A DNA stretch of 17,434 nucleotides from JAHIJO01 sp964486075 (lineage in GTDB: Bacteria > Verrucomicrobiota > Kiritimatiellia > JAAZAB01): contig CAZALU010000067.1 in the NCBI GenBank assembly GCA_964486075.1, forward strand, positions 1-17,434. Reading direction: 5' to 3'. Position numbers and translations under genes: made by a program. This document shows, piece by piece, positions 1 to 7,456 of this stretch. The notes beneath the pieces are model-generated. The model searched no databases. It worked only from the letters and a program-made list of their open reading frames with translations, and was not told the DNA's origin. Each line of letters opens with the position of its first letter. Positions within the stretch are counted from its first letter, which is position 1.

Positions 1-210
1 ATCGATGTCGGCTACAGTAAGAGTTGCACCCCGATCCGGATCGGGGTGCCTAATTCAATGCATAGGAATTTTCCGCCATTGGCGGATCCGCCTGTGACGG
101 ACAATCTTTTGTAGCCGCGCCCGTTGGGCGCGGTCTTCGGGTCCGACCCCATCGTGGTCGGCTACAGGAAAAGTTGCTCCGATCGCGCTACGCGCAGGGG
201 CCTAATTTGT
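1..210. repeat. Palindromic intergenic repeat cluster upstream of mazG
   Basis: This stretch has no gene. Positions 1-27 and 151-177 are direct copies (23 of 27 bases identical, sharing GTCGGCTACAG), and each is followed within about 30 bases by GCCTAATT, so two related units lie about 150 bp apart. A perfect 24-bp palindrome sits at 26-49. A composite palindrome spans 110-166: outer arms TGTAGCC (110-116) and GGCTACA (160-166) enclose a hairpin with 8-bp arms (115-122 / 126-133) and a second hairpin (143-148 / 156-161), giving a cloverleaf-like fold. A smaller inverted repeat lies at 72-86. No T-run follows any hairpin, so these are not typical intrinsic terminators. They resemble a REP/MITE-type family; the first unit starts at or before the window edge. 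Confidence 0.75.
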
Positions 211-255
211 CTTGGCTGCAGACTTAGCGGGCTTGGCTCGCCTTAGGTTTTTTAT

Positions 256-1098
256 ATGGACGCTATCGATCAACTACTGGAGATCATGGCCCGCATGCGG
301 GCTGAAGGTGGCTGCCCTTGGGATCGCGAGCAGACCTTGGAATCGCTGAAGCAATACATGGTGGAGGAATGCTACGAGGTGATTGATGCGCTGGATTCCG
401 GGCAGGCCGCCAAGCACAAGGAAGAGCTGGGCGATCTCCTGTTGCAGGTCGTGTTCCAGGCGCAGATTCGCAAGGAGCAGGGCGCTTTTACATTCGAGGA
501 TGTGGCGCAGGCGATATCCAAAAAGCTGATTCGCCGCCATCCCCATATTTTCGGCGGCCAGGCGGTTGCCAATTCCGCGGAGGTGTTGAAAAACTGGGAG
601 GCGATCAAGGCGCAAGAAAAGCGCGCGGCGCAGTCCGCTGCCGGCCGCCCAGGCGAGCCGCGTTCGATAGTCGAAGGCGTGCCCCGCCACCTGCCGGCCC
701 TGCACAAGGCCCAGCATGTTCAGCGACGCACGGCTCGAGTTGGATTCGACTGGGACGCGGCACAGGATGTTGTGGCAAAAATTGAAGAGGAGCTGGCCGA
801 AGTCAAGGCGGCGCTGGCTCAAGGCGATTCGGCGCAGGTCCGGGAGGAGATTGGCGATCTGCTCTTTGCCGTGGTCAACTTGAGCCGCTTCCAGGACTTG
901 AACGCCGAGGAGGCCCTGAACTTGGCCGTCGATAAATTTATCCGTCGCTTCCAGGCTTTGGAACAAGGCTTGCGCGCGGAAGGGCGGGATGCGGTCAGTT
1001 GCACTCCGGCGGAACTGGACGCGCGTTGGAACGCGGTCAAGGCCGCCGAACAAGATCCTAAAAAAGAGATGTTCCGGAAGGAATGTTGTACACCATGA
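256..1098 (+). CDS. mazG: MazG nucleoside triphosphate pyrophosphohydrolase
   Basis: 280 aa, close to the about 263 aa of E. coli MazG. The family hydrolyses (d)NTPs to NMP and pyrophosphate in the cytoplasm, cleaning the nucleotide pool. Two tandem MazG domains are visible. The N-terminal one has the hallmark GGCPWDREQT (residues 18-27), the metal-binding EE..E (E37, E38, E41) and EE..D (E56, E57, D60), then RRHPHIFG (93-100). The C-terminal domain starts near RVGFDWD (161-167) and repeats the pattern with E178, E179, E182 and E197, E198, D201; in E. coli this copy carries the activity. The ATG at 256 is the first start before the family's N-terminal helix, and only a weak ribosome site precedes it. 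The stop overlaps the start of the acetyltransferase, so the two are probably co-transcribed. Nothing looks broken. Confidence 0.96.
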   Translation: MDAIDQLLEIMARMRAEGGCPWDREQTLESLKQYMVEECYEVIDALDSGQAAKHKEELGDLLLQVVFQAQIRKEQGAFTFEDVAQAISKKLIRRHPHIFGGQAVANSAEVLKNWEAIKAQEKRAAQSAAGRPGEPRSIVEGVPRHLPALHKAQHVQRRTARVGFDWDAAQDVVAKIEEELAEVKAALAQGDSAQVREEIGDLLFAVVNLSRFQDLNAEEALNLAVDKFIRRFQALEQGLRAEGRDAVSCTPAELDARWNAVKAAEQDPKKEMFRKECCTP

Positions 1099-1616
1099 AA
1101 GAGACAGCCATGAAAAAATCCGCCGCCATTGTCATTCGCCACGCCGGATTCGGTGATGCCGCCGCCATCTATGCCCTGATCAAAGATCACCCGCGCGAGC
1201 TCTTGCCGCGGCCCATCCACGATATTGTCCAGAACATCGACCGGTTTTTGGTGTGCGAGGCCAAGGGGCGGATCATCGGCACGGCGGCCTGGCAGGTGTT
1301 GCCTGAAATTGGGCGGGCGGCGTATCCTTCCATCGAAATCAAGTCGGTGAGCGTGGCCCGTGACTTTCATAAAAAGGGGATCGGCACGATGCTGGTCAAG
1401 GCGTTGATCCGACGCATACAACAGTTTCGTCCGGCGCAGATCGTGTTGTTGACCTTTTCACCGGATTATTTCCGACGTTTCGGCTTTCGGGAAGTGCCCA
1501 AGGAAACGCTGATGCACAAGTTGTATACAGGGTGCATCAATTGCACAAAATACGATTCGCCGTTCACCTGCCCCGAAGTGGCCATGGTGATGAGCGCTAA
1601 GCCCGATCGGAAATAA
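1095..1616 (+). CDS. GNAT N-acetyltransferase, short ArgA-like type
   Basis: 173 aa from the ATG at 1095, whose ATGA overlaps the mazG stop; GGAAGGA (1076-1082) lies 12 bases upstream. ATG 1083 sits too close to that site, and ATG 1110 is also possible. The GNAT acetyl-CoA fold is clear: motif A runs from IEIKSVSVARDF into the pyrophosphate-binding loop HKKGIGTMLV (about residues 80-101), and the beta5/alpha4 region is LLTFSPDYFRRFGF. The C-terminal block HKLYTGCINC...CPEVAMV, with cysteines at about 147, 150 and 159, resembles what I recall of the short ArgA-like N-acetylglutamate synthases of deltaproteobacteria, which carry a C..C...C-E-A-M tail. That would make it the first step of arginine synthesis. 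No arginine genes are nearby, so the acceptor substrate is inferred. Family assignment is firm, substrate moderate. Confidence 0.85.
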   Translation: MKETAMKKSAAIVIRHAGFGDAAAIYALIKDHPRELLPRPIHDIVQNIDRFLVCEAKGRIIGTAAWQVLPEIGRAAYPSIEIKSVSVARDFHKKGIGTMLVKALIRRIQQFRPAQIVLLTFSPDYFRRFGFREVPKETLMHKLYTGCINCTKYDSPFTCPEVAMVMSAKPDRK

Positions 1617-1644
1617 AGCATTCCTTTGCCGGCGGCAGTCGATA

Positions 1645-2343
1645 TTATTCGATGCCGTCGTAAATTTTGAGCATCTCGCAGATCTCTGTCTGCTCTGCAA
1701 TCCTGGCCCAGTACAGGGGCGTCGCGCCATTAGAATCACGCGCGTTAACGTCCGCGCCGGCTTTTAACAGAAGCTCCACGACTTCGGGCTGACCCTTGGC
1801 CGCGGCCATATGCAGGCAAGTGACCTGATTCGTGCCCTGGGTGCGGAGATTTAGGTCAACGCCGCGATCCAGGAATAAGCGGACCATTTCGGTAAAACCG
1901 GCCTCAGCCGCCAGGTGGATCGGCGCGACCCGGATAAGTCCGTACTTGCGTCCGAAGGCCAGCGGATCGGCGCCTTTATCCATCAGCATTCCGGCGAACT
2001 CCAGGCGATTGAAGGCAACCGCTTTGTGAAGCGGGGTCATGTTGTAGCGGTCGCGAGCATTGACGTCGGCACCCTTGGCCAGCAGCAGCGCCACCATATT
2101 GCTCTGGTTGGCCATGACTGCCAGGTGCAGGGGAGAAAAGCCGCTTGATTTATTAGGTTTATTGAGTAGTTCGGGGTGTTTAGCAAGCGTGCTGGTCAGC
2201 TCCGACAGGGATTGCGATTGGATCGCTCTTTCCGCGGCGGAGGACTGCACATAGCGCATATAAAGCGCCGCGAACGCCACTCCGGCTGCCAAGAGCAGGA
2301 CCACGAAGGGTATGTGTCGGGCGGAAATAATGACTAGTTTCAT
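1645..2343 (-). CDS. Membrane-anchored ankyrin-repeat protein
   Basis: 232 aa. Residues 11-30 form one hydrophobic helix (IPFVVLLLAAGVAFAALYMR), a likely uncleaved N-terminal anchor that puts the rest outside the cytoplasm. Ankyrin repeats follow: about 67-98 (SPLHLAVMANQ, LLLAKGADVN), 100-132 (TPLHKAVAFNR, LMDKGADPL), 136-168 (APIHLAAEAGF, FLDRGVDLN), 172-204 (TCLHMAAAKGQ, LLLKAGADVN), and a final partial repeat from 206 (ATPLYWAR). Ankyrin repeats bind other proteins and give no specific function. The start has no good Shine-Dalgarno sequence. The gene stands alone, convergent with the acetyltransferase (28 bp between stops), with a repeat element upstream. Confidence 0.88.
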   Translation of the reverse strand: MKLVIISARHIPFVVLLLAAGVAFAALYMRYVQSSAAERAIQSQSLSELTSTLAKHPELLNKPNKSSGFSPLHLAVMANQSNMVALLLAKGADVNARDRYNMTPLHKAVAFNRLEFAGMLMDKGADPLAFGRKYGLIRVAPIHLAAEAGFTEMVRLFLDRGVDLNLRTQGTNQVTCLHMAAAKGQPEVVELLLKAGADVNARDSNGATPLYWARIAEQTEICEMLKIYDGIE

Positions 2344-2384
2344 AGCGCGTTAATAGATGTTCAGGCAATTAACTTCAGAGGATC

Positions 2385-2519
2385 AAGGAACCCACCCCTC
2401 GCCCCTCCAAGGCGGGGATAAGATATTGCGAACTAATCAGTTCCCCTCCCTGGAGGGGATAAGATGTTGCAAACTAAAATCGGTTCCCCTCCCTGGAGGG
2501 GATAGGGGTGGGTTCCCTT
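2385..2519. repeat. Nested palindromic repeat with three internal hairpin units
   Basis: The outer arms are inverted repeats: 2385-2399 (AAGGAACCCACCCCT) and 2504-2519 (AGGGGTGGGTTCCCTT), matching except for one extra base. Inside are three hairpin units of CCCCTCC-NN-GGAGGGG type at 2402-2417 (one mismatch), 2443-2458 and 2486-2501. The first two are followed by GGATAAGAT(A/G)TTGC(G/A)AACTAA, so there is a tandem unit of about 42 bp. This is a MITE/REP-like non-coding element between the 5' end of the ankyrin gene and the 3' end of the large TPR gene. The G/C stems are strong but lack a T-run, so a terminator role is unproven. Confidence 0.85.
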
Positions 2520-2582
2520 AGGACATCGACTCGCATTGTTACGTTATTTATCTGAAACACTAGCACACTCCGCCGCTTGGCT

Positions 2583-5500
2583 TCATTTCTGTCCGACCGG
2601 CGTCGGCAGCGGTCCGCCTAGTTTCTGGAGCCGCTCAAAAGCCGTTTTTGCGGCTGGATAGTTTTTATACTGTTTGACCAGGCTATCGTAGCTGGCCCTG
2701 GCCTTTACTGGATCCTCGGTGGCTTCATATAGCTGGCCTTTGAGCCAGAGGGCTTCGGATACGTAATCTGGAAAGTGCTCGTACAAGACGATGATTTTAG
2801 TCACGTTATCGTCGGCTGCCTTGATCATGGTCTTCATGGAATTTATTTGGCCCTGCTGTTTGAATATATTGGCGCGCGCCAGCTGACAGCGGGCCACCCC
2901 CAGCATGGCGGCAATGCCGGCTTCGCGACCTTTTTCCTGTTTCCAGACGGCGGTATGCATGGCTTCTGCCTGGGCCAGGAGTTCCATTTTCTGTTTGCTA
3001 TCCCTTTCCGATTGGGCCTGGTTCTCCAGAATCGTGGCCAGTTTGACCTTGCCCTGTTTGCCCGGTTCATACCAGGGGAAGTCCTTGATGACTTTCTCGA
3101 AGGCTTCTTTGGCGGATTCGATATCGTTCTGGCGGTACTTGATGTCGGCGATGCCATACCAGGCCGGCGCCAGGGCCCGTGGATCGTCGACGAATTCGGC
3201 GATGATTTTATTGTATATTTTTTCGGCGTCCGGCATCTGTTCGGCATTTTTGAGGGCATCCGCGTAGTCCGATAACATCACCGCCGAAAGGTGTGCGTCG
3301 GGGTTAAGGGCGAACGCTTCCTTGAACGAGGCCAGGGCCTTGTCCTTGGCTTTGATTTTCAGGAAGTAACTGCCCTGGCTGAAGGTGATTCGGGATTGAA
3401 TGTCGGGATCGGAGGCATGCCGTTTCTTGGCCTGCTCGAACCAGGCGGCGGCCTCTTGCTCGCTGAACAGGCGATTGAGCGATAGGTCGAACAGGTCCTT
3501 GGCCATCGAGGAGATGGCTTCCTGCGCCTGCGAGGAGTCCCGGTAGTGGGCCAGCAGGTCTTCGTATACGCGTGCCGATGCCAGGATATCATCGCGGAAA
3601 GCGAGCTTGCGCTCACCGGATAACATGGCCGGCTGGCCCAGGGCTTCCGCCTTGTCCCGATGCGACTGGGCCATGAGCGACAGGCATTCTGGCGCCAGCT
3701 TGTCGGCCGGCGCCATGCTGACGGATTGGCTGAAGGCTTCGATGGCTTCCTCGAAGCGGGCCTCTTTCCTGGCGATGAATCCGAGCCAGAAGTAGGCCTC
3801 GGGTGTGATCGAGGAGTCGGGATAGGCCTCAACTAATTCTTCCATGGCTGCTCCCATCCGCGGAAAATCCTGGCGGTCATAATACATCACGCCGATCTGG
3901 TAGAGGGCTGTCGGAGCGATGGGATCCTGCGGGAATTGACGGGCCAGCGCTTGGAGCGAGGTCTTGGCCTTTTCGACCTGATCGGCCGCGTTGAGCACGA
4001 CCGCTATTTGATACATCGCGACGGAGCGGAGTTTGCTTTCCTTGTAATTGTCCAGGAAAAACTCGAATTGTTTAACGGCTTTGGACAGGAGCTCCTGCTT
4101 TTGTTCCTTGATCTTTTTCTTTTCTTTTTCGGTAGCGGCGGTATCGGGGCGCAGTCCCAGCGCTTTTTGGTAGAGGAACCAGCCTTTCTGATAGGCCGCT
4201 TCATCCACGGCCTGAAAATTGTCGGTTTTGACCGGGAAATGTTGCAGTAAACGGTCGATGGCAAGCAAAGCCTTGTCCCATTCTTTCGAAGCAGCCAGGC
4301 TCATGGCTTGGATATAAAGCGCGTTGGGCAGGTATTGGCCCTTCGGGAACTTTTCAATGTAGGCATTTATGGTCGCGTTGGCGCTGTCGGGCTGGTTCAT
4401 TATGTATTCGGCGGAAAACTTCATGAAGAGCCCGTCTTCAATGCCCTTGCCGTTCGGATAGTCCTCGACGTTGGCGGTAATCATATCGAGGGCTTGCTGC
4501 GGCTTGTTGGCTTCGAGCAGGAGTTGACCGATGGCCAGTCCGGCCATTTCGGCGAGGGGCAGGCCCGTGCCGAACGTCTGACGGAAGTTGTCCAGCGCCG
4601 CGGCGGCGCCCTCGGCATTTTTTTCGGAAATGAAAATGTTGACGATCAAGAAGCCGACATCCGGCTTCTGCTCGGCGCCGAGGAAAGGCATGATATGCTC
4701 GCAGACGATGCGCGCTTCCACGAACTGGCGCAGCTGAAAAAAGCATTGCGCAATGCGGATATAGCCGGCAAGCATCAAGTCCTGGGCATCGTTGACCGTG
4801 CCGTATTGTGCCTTGAGCCTGTCGATCTCGGTCTTGAGCAGGGTGGTGTCCATTCCTCTGCCGATGGCGGCCGCCCGCTGCGAGTCGAGGGTCGCCAAGC
4901 GCGCCCGCAGGTCCAGCACCACGTCCTGCTTGGAGCGGACTTCCCGGAAATAGCGGATGGCATCTTGGTAATAGCCGGCGCCGAACCAGGTCTCGGCCAG
5001 CGCGAAGGCGCTGTCGTTGGCCATGGCCAGGTTGCCTTCGATTTTTGAAAGCTGGGCGAATATGTGGCGGGCTTTGTCCAGCAGCGGTTGGGCCTCGGCG
5101 GTTTTGGCGGCTTTTAAAAGGTCCAGGGCTTGCCGGCTATAAACGTTGGCTAGCAGGTACTGGCCGTCGCGTGCGGCGCTGTTGGCCGGGTGGGTCTTAA
5201 TGAGATTCAGCAGGTCGGCCACGGCCTCGTCCAGCTGGTTGTTGAGGTAATAGGCGTAAGCCCGACCGTAGATAGAGTTGGGAATAAAAGAGCTCTTTTG
5301 GCAGGTGGCCTGGAACTTGGTTTGCAGCTCAATCGCTTCCTTGATGTTTTTTTTGCGAGCGGCATCGGCGGCGTCCAGGCTCTCGCCCAGGCGCGCCTTG
5401 CAATCGGCCAGCAGGAAAAGGGCTTGTTGCCGGACATCCTCGCTGGGAGCGCGCGCTCCGGATAATCCCTCGAACAGCGGGACGGCCTTGGCGTATTCGC

Positions 5501-5726
5501 CGACCAGGTAGTAGCACCAGGCCAGGTCGAAGTTGATGACGATGATATGCTCGTAGGTCGGGCTTATTTTTGCGAGCACATTGGCTGCGGCAGCGTACCT
5601 GCCGGCGGCCATATGTTCCGCGCCGAGTTGCGCCCATTCGTCGTTGTCTGCCCTAGCGTCGGCAACGCCGGCCAGCAATATCGCCGCGACGACCATCATT
5701 TTCCAGCTTGGCCCTTGTTTGTGCAT
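2583..5726 (-). CDS. Large exported tetratricopeptide-repeat protein
   Basis: 1047 aa. It has a Sec signal peptide (positively charged start, hydrophobic 10-22, AxA site ARA|DN after residue 26), so the mature protein is periplasmic or further out. The rest is almost entirely helical TPR-type repeats, for example a first block at about 30-95 (AAGRYAAAANVL, AWCYYLVGEYAKAVPLF) and later units such as AYFWLGFIARKEARFEEAIEAF and AWYGIADIKYRQNDIESAKEAF. Many units have the YPDS or FP(Q/K) turns seen in YbgF/BamD-type repeats. A highly charged lysine-rich insertion lies near residues 525-550. No enzymatic domain is visible. The start is secure: AAGGAGGT lies 5 bases upstream (plus-strand 5732-5739). 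It is divergent from the TPR-ExbBD operon, and I infer it is a scaffold for the same system. I do not recognise a named family. Confidence 0.9.
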   Translation of the reverse strand: MHKQGPSWKMMVVAAILLAGVADARADNDEWAQLGAEHMAAGRYAAAANVLAKISPTYEHIIVINFDLAWCYYLVGEYAKAVPLFEGLSGARAPSEDVRQQALFLLADCKARLGESLDAADAARKKNIKEAIELQTKFQATCQKSSFIPNSIYGRAYAYYLNNQLDEAVADLLNLIKTHPANSAARDGQYLLANVYSRQALDLLKAAKTAEAQPLLDKARHIFAQLSKIEGNLAMANDSAFALAETWFGAGYYQDAIRYFREVRSKQDVVLDLRARLATLDSQRAAAIGRGMDTTLLKTEIDRLKAQYGTVNDAQDLMLAGYIRIAQCFFQLRQFVEARIVCEHIMPFLGAEQKPDVGFLIVNIFISEKNAEGAAAALDNFRQTFGTGLPLAEMAGLAIGQLLLEANKPQQALDMITANVEDYPNGKGIEDGLFMKFSAEYIMNQPDSANATINAYIEKFPKGQYLPNALYIQAMSLAASKEWDKALLAIDRLLQHFPVKTDNFQAVDEAAYQKGWFLYQKALGLRPDTAATEKEKKKIKEQKQELLSKAVKQFEFFLDNYKESKLRSVAMYQIAVVLNAADQVEKAKTSLQALARQFPQDPIAPTALYQIGVMYYDRQDFPRMGAAMEELVEAYPDSSITPEAYFWLGFIARKEARFEEAIEAFSQSVSMAPADKLAPECLSLMAQSHRDKAEALGQPAMLSGERKLAFRDDILASARVYEDLLAHYRDSSQAQEAISSMAKDLFDLSLNRLFSEQEAAAWFEQAKKRHASDPDIQSRITFSQGSYFLKIKAKDKALASFKEAFALNPDAHLSAVMLSDYADALKNAEQMPDAEKIYNKIIAEFVDDPRALAPAWYGIADIKYRQNDIESAKEAFEKVIKDFPWYEPGKQGKVKLATILENQAQSERDSKQKMELLAQAEAMHTAVWKQEKGREAGIAAMLGVARCQLARANIFKQQGQINSMKTMIKAADDNVTKIIVLYEHFPDYVSEALWLKGQLYEATEDPVKARASYDSLVKQYKNYPAAKTAFERLQKLGGPLPTPVGQK

Positions 5727-5731
5727 GAAAT

Positions 5732-5739
5732 ACCTCCTT
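5732..5739 (-). promoter_or_regulatory. Strong ribosome binding site of the large TPR gene
   Basis: On the minus strand this reads AAGGAGGT, a full match to the anti-Shine-Dalgarno sequence, 5 bases before the ATG at 5726. It fixes the start, and hence the signal peptide, of the 1047-aa protein. Confidence 0.85.
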
Positions 5740-5807
5740 AAAAATAGATGCCATATTATTAATCGATTCCCGGCGGCATGGCGAGACTTTTTTAGGCAGG
5801 ACTATTC

Positions 5808-5833
5808 TTCGGGCAGGCAGCGGACTGCCCGAA
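5808..5833. repeat. Inverted repeat, 9-bp perfect arms
   Basis: Arms TTCGGGCAG (5808-5816) and CTGCCCGAA (5825-5833) are perfectly complementary around an 8-base loop. It sits about 80-105 bases upstream of the large TPR gene on its coding strand, so it could be in that gene's leader or be an operator. No T-run follows in either direction. Function unknown. Confidence 0.6.
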
Positions 5834-5963
5834 CAGGATTTAGCCTGGCCACGCATGTGGGGCAACTCCACCTGGATAAAACCGATGTCACCTTCAAAAT
5901 GCGAAATTAAGAATTCCTAATCCGGGCGGAAAATAAGATGGCACATTTTCATGATCCATGGAG

Positions 5964-5983
5964 GGCGACGGGCCTCCGTCGCC
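5964..5983. repeat. Inverted repeat GGCGACGG / CCGTCGCC
   Basis: Eight-base perfect arms (5964-5971 and 5976-5983) surround a 4-base loop GCCT. A second GC-rich inverted segment (GGCGG... with CCGCC) follows at about 5991-6016. This looks like a small REP-like element. Confidence 0.55.
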
Positions 5984-6238
5984 GTATTCCCGGCGGCGGA
6001 AGCCCGCCAGCCGCCAAAAAGAAGCGCCAAGTTATTTTCCGGAAACCAACGTCTGCCTTTAATCCGAGATTTAACGGATAAAGCGCCAAATGGCACCAGG
6101 AAAGATTTTACTAAATGTACTGTAATATTATGTAACGACTCAGCGAAACCACCGCCGGCCGCCGACGGTGCAAACTAAAAAGAAACACGTTAGATATTAA
6201 GCTGTTACGTCAAATCTAGCCTCTCCTGTTACTAGGCA

Positions 6239-6300
6239 GGTTGTCATCCTGAGCGTAGCGAAGGATCTTATGTTTATTGGCAGACAGATGAGATTTCTCG
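6239..6300 (+). repeat. Dispersed 62-bp repeat, copy A (truncated)
   Basis: Matches the reverse complement of 17367-17428 at 59 of 62 positions, beginning GGTTGTCATCCTGAGCGTAG and ending GATTTCTCG. The second arm of the palindrome found in the other copy (CTACGCT after TCTCG) is missing here, so this copy is truncated. It is a MITE-like non-coding element and resembles repeats containing TCCTGAGCG-AGCGAAGGATC seen in many environmental bacterial genomes. Confidence 0.85.
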
Positions 6301-6421
6301 TGGGTATATTGGTCCCATGAAGTGAATTACCTGAACGTCTATAGTACCTTCACGGCAAAGCCGCTTTCGAATCAATCCCCTACGCAGCCATGCGCGGATC
6401 AGCAGTCTGAAATTATTTTAT

Positions 6422-6448
6422 TTGACACTTGCGATTGAAGAGTATAAT
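6422..6448 (+). promoter_or_regulatory. Sigma-70-type promoter of the TPR-ExbBD operon
   Basis: A perfect -35 TTGACA (6422-6427) and a perfect -10 TATAAT (6443-6448) are separated by 15 bases. This is shorter than the usual 17, though overlapping AT-rich hexamers one or two bases downstream could serve. Transcription would start near 6455, leaving a leader of about 57 bases before the ATG at 6512. It is the best promoter I see in the window. Confidence 0.6.
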
Positions 6449-6511
6449 TTTCTTTGAGGATTAACGCATTGTGATTCGATCTGGGTTTATTGATCCCGGA
6501 GGGGTGTGAAC

Positions 6512-7396
6512 ATGCTTGTATATTTCAGGCCGCGGACAGCGCGCTGGATTGGGTTGGCGAGTATGGTTTGTTTCATCTCGACCGGCTTAACGTGCGCCGC
6601 CGAGGATGTGCTGGTGACACAGGGCAAGGTTTATCGGGGCACTGTCAAGTCTTCCGACCCCAACGGGGTTGTCATGGAAATCAACGTACCCGGGGGACAG
6701 AGCACGATTACCATCCCCCGCCAGCTGGTGCTTAAGGCGATAGTCGCGCCGCCGGCCAGTGTCAAGAGCGGGATCGAGGCCTATGAAAGCGGCAATTTTA
6801 AGGCGGCGCAAGAGAGCCTTGGCAAATCGATTCAGCAGTACCAGGGGCTGGATGTGGGGTGGGCGCCCACGAGCCTGATCTATTTTGCCCGGGCCAACTT
6901 GGCGTCCGGGGATCTACAAAAGGCACAACAGGCCTTTGGTTTGTTTGAGACCAACTATCCGGAGCATGTGCTGTTCCATGACGCGCAGGTCGGCCTGACC
7001 GAAATCGAGCTGGCCAAAAAAAATTATGAGCCGGCCTTGGAAAAACTACGGAAGCTGGCCGAATATTTTGACAAGCAGTTGAAACCGCCCAGAACCGAGT
7101 CGGCCATTGCGGCCAGGATATATCTTGACCTTGGCAAATGCCTGGAAGGATTGGCCAATCCGACCGAAGCGCTTCAGGCCTATCTCCATCTCGTTGCGCT
7201 TTATCCTATTGAACCCTATTGCCCGGAGGCGCTGTTCCGCGGCGCCATGATTTATGCCGGCCTGGGCCAGGCGGAACAGGCCGAAATCAGGCTGACGGCG
7301 CTGCTCAATGATTATCCGAAGTCAGCCTGGGCGACGCAAGCGGGCGAGGAGAAAAAGAAGATTATCGCCCAACTCAAACCGGCGCCGACGAAGTAA
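6512..7396 (+). CDS. Exported TPR protein, first gene of the ExbB/ExbD operon
   Basis: 294 aa from ATG 6512. GGAGGGG (6498-6504) is 7 bases upstream of this ATG but only one base from the alternative GTG at 6506, so ATG is preferred. Residues 1-30 form a signal peptide (RPRTAR, hydrophobic 12-27, ending CAA|ED); the cysteine is not in a convincing lipobox. Residues 33-78 are a small beta-rich segment (VLVTQGKVYRGTVKSSDPNG, then STITIPRQLVLKAIV). About five TPR units follow, near 83-111, 119-150, 153-190, 198-231 and 236-269, for example ALFRGAMIYAGLGQAEQAEIRL. The repeat style resembles YbgF/BamD TPRs. It leads the operon by 60 bp, so it is probably a periplasmic partner of the motor; this is inference from position. 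Confidence 0.88.
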   Translation: MLVYFRPRTARWIGLASMVCFISTGLTCAAEDVLVTQGKVYRGTVKSSDPNGVVMEINVPGGQSTITIPRQLVLKAIVAPPASVKSGIEAYESGNFKAAQESLGKSIQQYQGLDVGWAPTSLIYFARANLASGDLQKAQQAFGLFETNYPEHVLFHDAQVGLTEIELAKKNYEPALEKLRKLAEYFDKQLKPPRTESAIAARIYLDLGKCLEGLANPTEALQAYLHLVALYPIEPYCPEALFRGAMIYAGLGQAEQAEIRLTALLNDYPKSAWATQAGEEKKKIIAQLKPAPTK

Positions 7397-7456
7397 ATTT
7401 AACGCTATTTGTTGAGGGATTGTTAAATGAAATGGATAAAAAAAAGGAGATGTTTC

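Larger units (their letters stand above)
5727..6511. other. 785-bp divergent intergenic region, no gene supported
   Basis: Lies between the reverse TPR gene and the forward TPR-ExbBD operon. It holds the ribosome site of the reverse gene, a hairpin at 5808-5833, a hairpin at 5964-5983, a copy of a dispersed repeat at 6239-6300 and a promoter at 6422-6448. The only sizeable frame (5951-6178) begins inside repeat DNA, has no ribosome site and resembles nothing I know, so I do not call it. The stretch 6301-6420 shows nothing recognisable. Confidence 0.7.

Noticed and set aside
1631..1657. Inverted repeat between the acetyltransferase and ankyrin genes as a bidirectional terminator
   Set aside because: The stem is interrupted (4 + 4 bp with unequal bulges), lies partly inside the ankyrin gene, and no T-run follows.
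2402..2501. Repeated hairpin units as a CRISPR array
   Set aside because: Only three units occur, the intervening parts are themselves repeated rather than unique spacers, and no cas gene is near.
5951..6178. 75-codon forward frame in the divergent region
   Set aside because: It starts next to a palindromic repeat, has no ribosome site, and shows no domain or compositional sign of coding.
6506..6511. GTG 6506 as start of the operon's first TPR gene
   Set aside because: The Shine-Dalgarno GGAGGGG ends one base before it; ATG 6512 has normal 7-base spacing.
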